DNA of 25,826 nucleotides, taken from positions 1 to 25,826 of the forward strand of contig CAKRJP010000026.1 of assembly GCA_934351835.1 (NCBI GenBank). Reading direction: 5' to 3'. The notes under the pieces were generated by a model. That model was not told the DNA's origin and made no database searches. It was given only the letters and a program-made list of their open reading frames with translations. Positions 1-8,600 of the stretch are shown piece after piece. Origin of the DNA: an uncultured Lachnospiraceae bacterium (GTDB taxonomy: Bacteria > Bacillota > Clostridia > Lachnospirales > Lachnospiraceae). Every line of letters starts with the position of its first letter. The first letter of the stretch is position 1. The position numbers and the translations under genes were made by a program.

Positions 1-160
1 CTGCCACCGCCAAATACACTTTATTTCTTTTCATTAAATCTATATATGACCAGAGTAGAAAAATCATCCAAAAAATCAACATAGTCCACATGCCCATAAA
101 TGCATACACATGTAATTCCACAACTAATTTATCTTCTTGATCTTCCTTTTTCCCCATCAT
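1..160 (-). CDS. Partial membrane/PH-like paralogue A, candidate RHS immunity protein (C-terminus outside window)
   Basis: Only the first 53 codons are present; the gene runs off the left edge. It starts at an ATG-ATG pair (MMGKKEDQEDKLV) behind an AGGAG ribosome binding site that overlaps the stop region of the next paralogue (8-bp gap, so translation is probably coupled). The N-terminal ten residues are identical to those of the paralogue at 1408-2517. They are followed by a hydrophobic stretch (from about residue 22) that should be a membrane segment. It is the third and most distal member of the tandem family behind the RHS gene. Function is inferred only from position and homology to the other two copies. 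Confidence 0.75.
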   Translation of the reverse strand, partial: MMGKKEDQEDKLVVELHVYAFMGMWTMLIFWMIFLLWSYIDLMKRNKVYLAVA

Positions 161-168
161 ATGCTCTC

Positions 169-1320
169 CTATTTTCGGAACCTTGTATCTTCTAATTCGA
201 TTCCCCATTCGGCTAATCGTGCCAATAATAGTTTCTTATTCACAGCACATCTGTCTATGTGCTGTGTCCCTGGGTTCTTTCCCATAGCCATTCTTTTTCC
301 TTTAAAGTTCACCACGAAACTACTGAATGGATGCAACCGGTAATACCCTCTTGGATTTTTTACATTCGGGAATTTTCTCTTAGTTGCAAACAAAATCCCT
401 TCTGTATATTGGCCCATGGGAGAACATATCTGTCGTATTTCCAATTCGTCCCACGTATATCGTTTTCTATAGCGTCCCAAAAGCTTCGTACATCCTTTTT
501 CGTCTATAATAACTGTATAGAGATTATAAAAGCTGCTAACCATTACTATTACACAACCAAGTGATACCATTACCAGGCATGCAAATATCGCTCCACTCGG
601 GTCTTCCAATACCTGTTTTATCCCTGTAAGAATTATAATTCCGCTAACAGCTGCTATAAAAGAAAACTTTGCACTCCGTTTTGCCTCTCTATCACTCTGA
701 ACAATCACTTGATCCAATTCAAGCAAAGTCTCTTGTTCGCTTAATAATTCTGCTTTATTGCTTCTGCCCAAAGTGTTTAAATGAGTTAGCGTGATTCCCC
801 ACTCGTCCATCTTGCGAAGAAATTCTTGCTTATTTACTTCGCATCCTCTCAGTCTCTGGCCATCCTTTACATCATCCATTCGAAAAGTTCCTTCAAAATT
901 AACTATTATGCTGCTCATCGGATGGAACAAAACATAGTTCGTTATGTTATATTTTATTTTTTCGCTTATTTCTCTTTTTGTCAGAAAAACAACCCCTTCT
1001 TTATACACATCATACGAATAAACATATGATGTGTATAATTGCTTAACCTGCAGGTCATCCCAGCGATATCTTTTTTTATAAAACAAAAATTTCTTAGTGC
1101 ATCCCTCTTTATCAAAAATCAGTGTATAGTGGGATGTCCAGATGTAGATCAATAAAATCAAAAGTAATGGCCACAAAAAAAGTACAAATCTCCAATCCTC
1201 TTTCTGCATTTCTACACACGACCAAAGAAATAAAATTACACATGCAATTATTTCTTGCCACATACCACTCAACGCATAAGCCTGCATATTCACAATTATT
1301 TTATCTTCTACATAATCCAT
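169..1320 (-). CDS. Duplicated TM-TM-PH-like membrane protein, paralogue B (candidate RHS immunity protein)
   Basis: The protein has 383 residues built from two copies of one unit. Each unit has hydrophobic segments (about 20-36 and 44-61; about 220-234 and 244-267) and then a roughly 100-residue soluble part. The soluble parts share the motifs (F/I)DE/KxGCTK, RYRWD(D/E)L, Y(K/T)EG(V/I)(V/L)F(L/A)TKR, (L/F)HP(M/F)SS, VNF(E/K)G, (E/A)VNK and EWGI. The layout of membrane pair plus beta-rich domain with a Trp-Asp-x-Leu turn resembles bacterial PH/YcxB-like membrane proteins; I recognise this by pattern only. No enzyme motif is visible. The start is the ATG at 1320, preceded by GGTGG. It lies 87 bp after paralogue C and shows 5'-end divergence from A and C. 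Its position downstream of an RHS effector gene suggests immunity, which is inference. Confidence 0.75.
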   Translation of the reverse strand: MDYVEDKIIVNMQAYALSGMWQEIIACVILFLWSCVEMQKEDWRFVLFLWPLLLILLIYIWTSHYTLIFDKEGCTKKFLFYKKRYRWDDLQVKQLYTSYVYSYDVYKEGVVFLTKREISEKIKYNITNYVLFHPMSSIIVNFEGTFRMDDVKDGQRLRGCEVNKQEFLRKMDEWGITLTHLNTLGRSNKAELLSEQETLLELDQVIVQSDREAKRSAKFSFIAAVSGIIILTGIKQVLEDPSGAIFACLVMVSLGCVIVMVSSFYNLYTVIIDEKGCTKLLGRYRKRYTWDELEIRQICSPMGQYTEGILFATKRKFPNVKNPRGYYRLHPFSSFVVNFKGKRMAMGKNPGTQHIDRCAVNKKLLLARLAEWGIELEDTRFRK

Positions 1321-1407
1321 CTTTCCACCATCTAATCTTTCATTGCCAGATTTTTCTCTTCCAAAATATCTATGGGTTTTTCAGTGTTTCCGGCAATGGT
1401 ATACCTA

Positions 1408-2517
1408 TTATTTACGCGCATCCTCCAGTTCAATTCCCCATTCGGCTAAACATTGTAAGAGTAGTTCTTTATCTACACTGCATGCATCCAACGACCAATC
1501 ACCATCTTTTCGTTCTCCCTTAAAATTAAACACAATACTGCTAAACGGATGTAGATAGTAATACCATTTCGGATCTTTTTCTCTAGGAAACTTCCAATCT
1601 GTTGCCAGAAGTATTCCTTCTTTGTAGATACCTATCGAAGCGTATATTCTTCGAACCGACAACTCTTCCCATGTATATTTTTTCTTATACTTCCACCAGA
1701 TCTTTGTACAACCTTGTTCATCTATAATAACTTTACAAAAATTATACCAATCTAAAATCACAAAAAACAACAACGCTCCAAGAACTATTAACACCATAAT
1801 AATTCCATCTTCTGTTGAATGTATTATCGAATCTACTACAGCTGCAATTTCACATATTGTCAATACTCCGAAACCACTCCACCTTATAATCAAAATGGTT
1901 TTTTCATATTTTTCATCAACCTGTGCGACAAGTTGGATAGGTACTTCCAGAGATTTCTCTACATTTACACGTTTTATACTCACTCCCCATTCATCCATTT
2001 TTTTGAAAAACTGTTCTTTATTTACCTCACTGCCTCTCTCCAGATAATTATATCCAAATATATATGTCCCTTTAAAATTCACCGCCATACTGCTAAATGG
2101 ATGCAATGCAGTATACGTTCCTATCCCGTTTTTCCTCTTAGTAGTCTTTCTTTTGGTCAGGAAAACGACGCCTTCTTTATATGTATCACATACATAAGTG
2201 TCTTCTATTTTCTCTGAATATTCCTGTCTGACAATCAGTTCATCCCATCGGTATTTTCGCTTGTATAACATACACTTCTTCGTACATCCTTCTTTATCAA
2301 ACACCAAAGAATAATGTTCTATTCCGGCATAGAGTATCAGCAATATCAGCAACGGCCATATAATAAACAATACTTTCCAGTTGGTTTGGGCAAATTTCCA
2401 GTAAGACCAGGCCATACCTATGATAGCCAAGATCACTTCTTTCCACATAAACAGGAACATATTGGCATCTAGTTCTGCAACTAATTTATCTTCTTGATCT
2501 TCCTTTTTACCCATCAT
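1408..2517 (-). CDS. Duplicated TM-TM-PH-like membrane protein, paralogue C (candidate RHS immunity protein)
   Basis: The protein has 369 residues. I start it at the ATG-ATG at 2517 because AGGAG lies five bases upstream; the reading frame continues ten codons further up but without a ribosome binding site. It has the same two-unit layout as paralogue B: hydrophobic segments about 24-41, 47-66, 207-229 and 238-260, with soluble units about 67-190 and 261-369. Shared motifs are FDKEGCTKK, YRWDEL, YKEGVVFLTKR, LHPFSS, VNFKG, EVNK and DEWG, repeated in the second half as IDEQGCTK, YTWEEL, YKEGILLAT, LHPFSS, FNFKG, SVDK and AEWGIELED. It is the first gene after the RHS open reading frame, 123 bp downstream on the same strand, which is the usual place for a cognate immunity gene. 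The gene is visibly AT-richer than the RHS core. No known catalytic residues are seen. Confidence 0.78.
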   Translation of the reverse strand: MMGKKEDQEDKLVAELDANMFLFMWKEVILAIIGMAWSYWKFAQTNWKVLFIIWPLLILLILYAGIEHYSLVFDKEGCTKKCMLYKRKYRWDELIVRQEYSEKIEDTYVCDTYKEGVVFLTKRKTTKRKNGIGTYTALHPFSSMAVNFKGTYIFGYNYLERGSEVNKEQFFKKMDEWGVSIKRVNVEKSLEVPIQLVAQVDEKYEKTILIIRWSGFGVLTICEIAAVVDSIIHSTEDGIIMVLIVLGALLFFVILDWYNFCKVIIDEQGCTKIWWKYKKKYTWEELSVRRIYASIGIYKEGILLATDWKFPREKDPKWYYYLHPFSSIVFNFKGERKDGDWSLDACSVDKELLLQCLAEWGIELEDARK

Positions 2518-2594
2518 ATGCTCTCCTTTTTCTTGTCTACACTTCACTATTGCCCAACTGTATCAGCAACTCGCTGCCATTTACTCCCTTTTTA

Positions 2595-2628
2595 CTATCG
2601 AAGGATGAAATTTATCATCCTCCGATAG
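2595..2628 (-). promoter_or_regulatory. 14-bp inverted repeat between RHS gene and first downstream paralogue
   Basis: CTATCGAAGGATGA and TCATCCTCCGATAG form a 14-base-pair stem with one A/C mismatch around a six-base loop. It starts 12 bp past the RHS stop codon. Neither side is followed by a T-run, so it is not a textbook terminator. It may attenuate, process or stabilise the message between the effector and the candidate immunity genes. Confidence 0.55.
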
Positions 2629-2640
2629 TCACTTTAAGGC

Positions 2641-5600
2641 TTATTTCCAATGACGTACGAAATTCTTTCCCCAATTAACTAGATTTTTAATCCAGTTTCC
2701 AATACCTCTTGACGGTTTCGTTTTGGGTTTTCCTTTTGATTTACCTTTCGCTTTTGACTGGTAATTAATACTATTCTGCTGATATGTTCTTGCACCTTTT
2801 CGAACGCTACTTATAGCCATTTCTTCCTCTGATTGAAACACCAATTTCACTACAGTTTTGTTGGCAATTCCTACATTTTCAGACATATTCGCTTCTATAT
2901 AAGCACTGCGAGTCCCATATACTCCTTTTCCAGAATAAGCTAAGCCTCCCGTTATCATACCATCTAGAACTGCTGTTTTTATAGATTTTCCTTGTAATCT
3001 TTCCCCTACTCCTGTCACAATTCCACTTATTACTGCTCCTCCTACGCCACCAAAAAGTGTTCCAAAGAATGCTGCTCCTCCTACTATAAGCGCGTCTGTT
3101 GCGGAAAATTCTTGTCCCGTAACGCTAGCCGCCAAAGCTGCTGTTGTAATACTAATTACTGCACTAACCGCTGCCCATGCTATTATTGGTGGTATCATTG
3201 GAAATGTTCCTTCTTTATCCAACAGCACCACCGGATTGTTATTGCAGTACACATACAGGTTCTTTCCGATCACTTTATCCGGGGTGATCTGAAGTGTAAA
3301 CAGATCATCGGCATTGATAAATCGTTTTACTTCCGGATCGTAGTATCTACTGTTTACATAGTAGAATCCTGTTTCTTCATCATAGAAGTATTCACGGTAG
3401 CGGAATGGGTTTTTCTGTCCGATTCCTTCCTCTGTTTTATCTTCTATACTCAGAATTCTTCCCCAGCTGTCATACTTATAAGTTACCACCTGGCTGCCTG
3501 CACCGTCAAGCAATCCTACTACATCTCCCTGGACATTATGCAGGTAATAGTAGTTCTTTCCGTTGACTTTCATCAGCAGAAGCTGTCCCTTGTCATCGTA
3601 TGCAAACTGTAACAGTTCCTCTTCTGTCTGAAGTCCCAGTACTTTTGTGCCATTCAGATAATAGGTGGTCTGTTTTCCATCTACCCGTTTTCCGGTCCGC
3701 ACGCCGTCACTGTTATATACATACTGGATGTCCCGGTCTTCTTTCTGGATCTTTCTCAGCATACGTCCCTTTTTCCAGGTCAGATCCATCCCCTTATAGC
3801 TTAATGGATTTCCCATGGCATCATAGGTGATCGGCTGTCCGTCGTAGGTAGTCAGCTGGTCTTTCCAATTGTTGTTCTCATATCCGTAGACTACTTCTTT
3901 CTCCGGTACAAGGTCTTCTCCTATCTCCTGATCCGGTTCTACATATGCATAGACTCTGCTCATGGTCATATTGCCACCCACATCATATGTATAACAGATG
4001 CTCTGGTTCTCTTCTTTTCTGTCTTCTCGTACCAACTGTGCTAACTCATCGTAATGATAAGTGATTTTCTGTCCGGAAGATTCTGTAATGGTACGGATGT
4101 TTCCTACCTCGTCATAGATGTATTCTACCTCTACTCCGCCACTTCTGACTTTGCGGATCAGCGGTGTGGTTGTTCCCTCTTCTGCTCCGGCTTCATATTC
4201 ATACTCCGTCTCGTAAGCATGCTCTTCGCCCAGATTTAATACACTCTTTCTGCATCTGGCCAGTTCGTCATACGCATAGGATACTCTCCTGGTTCCATCG
4301 AAACTCACCCCATAGATAAGGCTCGGTTTTTCAAGGTTCTTCGCCTCTCCATAGATATATCCGGTTTCCAGAGTCTGACCATTGATCTTCTGCATGGATC
4401 CTTTGACCCTGTTTTTATCGTCATACTGATTGCGCAGTCTCATTCCATTCGAACGATCTACTCCAAGGACTCTTCCGATCGTATCATACTGGTACCATGA
4501 ATCTGTCTGATTCTGCAGATCTTTGTGTTGCACCGTCTTGCCGTAGGAATCACAGATGTCTTCGTATAACTTTTCTTCTGTTCCGTCCGGGTTGACCAGA
4601 TACTGTGACTTTAATCTCTCTTCTGCATCATACTCATTACGGATAACTTCTCCTGTCGCATAGTGGTAAGTATCTTCCACTCCGTTATTCGCTTTATATG
4701 TCACATGCGCAAGTTCTACATCTCCTACAGATACTGACTCCTGGTTACCATACGCATCGTATCCATAAGTGTATACTGTTCCGGCATGCTCCATCGTCTT
4801 CATACGGTCATGTTCATAGCTGTAGGTTACTTTTGCTTCTTTTCCACCTGCCGTCTGTGTAACTTCCGTCAGTTTATCTGTAGCCGCATCATACTTGTAG
4901 TTTGTCGCATTGCCTTTTGCGTCTACTGTTCGGGTCAGTAATCGGTTCTGCTCATCATACTCGTACTTTGTAGTCTGTCCTTTGACATCTGTCACACTCG
5001 CGATATGTCGTCCGTCTGATGTATAAGCCATGGATGCCTGCATCCGGTCGCTGCACTCTTCTAAGAGCCACCATTTGTTCAGCTGTTTTGTTGCTTTATG
5101 TGTTGTCAGAATAATCTCTGCTCCATGAAGTCTTGAGTAGTTCTTTACATCAAAGGAAGTTCCATCTTTACACACAATCGCGTAACCCGTTCCTTTTCCT
5201 GCTTCTATTTCCTCAAAACGGAACATCTGATTTGTCGCATTCTCTTTTCGTTTTTCAATACAAAGCAATGCATAACCCTCGCTGTCTTTTCCATGTTTTG
5301 CCAGTACCATTCCCGGCGCATGCAGAGCTTCTAACTGATAATAGACTCCCTCTGCCTTGTGAAGACGGAACTGCTGATTTGGTCCGCCATGATAATGGCC
5401 CTGGATTGACGGTGATCCTTCTGCCGTTTTTATTCCGTGGATATCTACATATTTTCCGGACTGTCTTCCTCTGATACAGTACACTTTTCCGGCTTCCGGC
5501 GCGTCTGATAATTTACCTTCATCTGCCGGTTCAAAATACCAGTCCTGGTATGCCACACTATCGGATAATGTACAGTTATGTACCGGCTGACTGTTGGCAA

Positions 5601-8600
5601 CACTTTTAGTCTCATTGGACAGACCTTTCTTGTTACCGGTTCCTTTATTACTGATCTGATAACTTCCGTCTTTCTTCGGATTCAATTTCCACATCTGTGC
5701 ATCTGTTTTATTGGATGTATGCAGCTGGATCTTCGCATTTTCACTGGTAGAAATCTTCGCCAGATCCAGGCTGCTGCCCGGTGCATTCTGCGGAACCAGA
5801 CGTACATATCCGTTTTCACAGTCTACCACTTTCCAACACTGTCCTTTTCCGCCATTGAACGGATATAACTGGATGATCGTTCCATCATCGGACTTGTTTC
5901 CTTTTACATCGAGATAATTTCCTGAATATTTCTCACGGACATAGTAGGTTCTTCCTGTTGTCACAGATCCCAGTGTCTTTCCACCTTCGATCCTCATGCC
6001 CACAGGCTGTCCTTTGGTATCATAATCAAAACTGTATCTCACACCTTCGGCTCCTGCCGCTCTTACCAGATGTTTTTTATCATCGTAACCGTAGTCAAAT
6101 GCTGTTCCATCCACAGATCCCATACGGGTGAGCAGATCCTTTTTACTGTAAGTAAAGTAAGATTTATCTGCCACTGCAATACTGCTGACCAGATTTCCAT
6201 TATTATCATACTGGTAGGTCTCTCCGTCATCTTTTAATAACTGGATTCCCTTGAACAGCACCTGATTGCTCTGATTGTCGTATTTCACATAGACTCTGAT
6301 GTCTTTGTATTTCTTATTTGTTGTATCATCTCCGTCATCGGTTCTAAATGTACCATTAATAAACTGCCAGTCTTTGATATTTGGATTGGCCTTAAAATGA
6401 TGCCATTTGGAAGTCTTGTCTGTGTAGATGACTTCTGCCGATAAGGAATACTGTTTGCCCGGGATCCCGAATCCTTTGACCCAGCCGCTCAACTGGTATA
6501 CTTCACCTTCGCTTCCGGTCATTCCTGTATACTGGGCACAGTTCAGTGCTTTGTCCATATTTCCTTTGATACAGCCACAACGCCCCTTATCTGTGGTCAC
6601 TGTACTTTTATCTCCGGTTACACCTCCGTTGTAACTCCAGTGATCCGGCACATTTCCTGTACATTTTTCAAAACTTGCATTCTGCACCAGGTTCAGTTTA
6701 TTCACTACCTTTCCCTGCTCTAACTGCGCACCGCTGATATACAGATTTCCGGTCATTCCCTCAAAGACTGTACAAGCCGTAACTGTTTCTTTCTCAGTAA
6801 GTGTAAATCCTACGGATAATCTCTCCCATCCACTGTCGATCTTCGGATCGGTATCTCCCGTCAGCAGTCTGTCACTGCAAATTCTGGTCTTATCCCCGCG
6901 GATCACTGCCAGGCCTGCACCTCTTTGGGATTCTCCGGATTCGGTTTCTTTCACAGATTCCGTCTTTAAGTAAGCGGAAAATGTATAGGTACCTGCTTCC
7001 AGTGTTACATCCTGACAGATATTGTTCGCCGTACTTTCCGCTGTCACTTCTAACTTCGCACTCTTCATTCCCGAATAGCCTCCGGCCTGCGTGATCGTTC
7101 CCTTCGTCGGATTTTCTTCGGAAATATTTGCTGTGTACCAGTTTTTCGTACTGGTAAATAAGTGATTCTCTAACAGTCCGTATACGCTTTTCTGCATGGC
7201 ACCTTCTTTGCTCAGCTTATGATTCTTCATTCCCGAAGTATAGTAAGTATAGTTATTCGCAAATCCGTCCGAATCTACGATATCAGATGGGCGTCCCATG
7301 TTGTCAAAATGCCAGATGGACGTCTTGTTGTCTGCTTTATTCTCAATATCTCCATCTAATCCGGGTTCTTCAAAAATGGTTGTATTTCCGTTTTCATAGG
7401 AAATTTTTAATTCCTGACCCTTTTCGCCGTTCTTTCCTTTTTCTGCGATTCTTCCTACACGGGGTACTTTGAAATCCATGACATAATCATAATGCACCTG
7501 ATATCCGTCCGGCCCTGTGACATCCGTCAGTTTATGGGAACTGTCATAGGCAAATTTGGTCTCCTGACCGTCCGGGTAGGTGATAGTGGTAAGATTTCCT
7601 TTATCATCGTAATCATATTTGATCAGTCTTCCCTGTGAATCTTCAATGGATGTCATTCTTGATAATGTTGCATCATCCTTATAGTTGACTGTCATCTTCT
7701 CGCCTGTCGAGTCTGTGATATAAAGAAGGTAATTGGCTTTGGAATTCGGACGGTATTTGTATACGACCGTATTTCCGTCCGGATCTTTTATCGTTCTTAA
7801 GAATCCATCTTTTGCAAATGTATATTCCACATCATCTTTCGTCTTCATCACGAAATTCTCATCGTAGGTCGTTCCTGATGTCTTCGTGATCGTAAGTCCG
7901 AGTCCGTCTTCATCTTTCAGTTTGTTTCCGTCAGAAGTATCTTTGTAGAAATAGTGCTTTGTACCATCTTCGTCTGTATATACATACGGATAGTTTGAGT
8001 TGCCGCTGCTTGCCAGCTTCTCCTGGCAGCTCAGTCGCCAGCCATATCCAAATCTCGACTCTGTTCCTGCCTCACTTGAATTATATACATGTTTCACGAA
8101 CGATCTCATTGGTCCGCCTGCTGATTCAAGATCCGGATGTATCCATACAACATTTCCTGTATAGTCGTTGGTATGTCCGTCTCCGGCACGTCCCGCTGAC
8201 TGCTCATGATAGCTCTGATAATCCTCAAGTCCGTTAACATTTCGATAGTAGAATACACCGCTCGGATACTGGTCGGAAGAAATGCTCGGAGAATCTGAGG
8301 CATAAAACATTCCGCAGGCACGGTTCGCCAGATTGCTGTCCGCTTCATATCTGGAACGGATCACGATACCATAATTATTTCCCGTGTTATACCACTGACG
8401 CACCAGTCTTGTGACATCAAATCCGATCGGTGTGATTGTTATGGTATTTCCGTTTTTGACATTCCCGATCATCTTATAATCTAATACATTTCCATCATAT
8501 TTCGGTTGGTTGGACCAACGGGCACTTTTCTCTGTCCAGCTGTTTTTAATCTCATGTGCCAGAAGTGGGATCTTCGCAATTCCATAGGAAGAATAACCCC

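Noticed and set aside
2606..2622. Tiny open frame inside the 2595-2628 hairpin on the minus strand (GGAGG directly followed by ATG)
   Set aside because: There is no spacing between the GGAGG and the ATG and the peptide would be only seven residues.
2595..2628. Rho-independent terminator after the RHS gene
   Set aside because: The stem is strong but neither side is followed by a T-run, so termination is not supported.
5050..5950. Separate lectin gene inside the RHS region
   Set aside because: The ricin-type domains are in frame with the RHS repeats on both sides, with no stop or start between.
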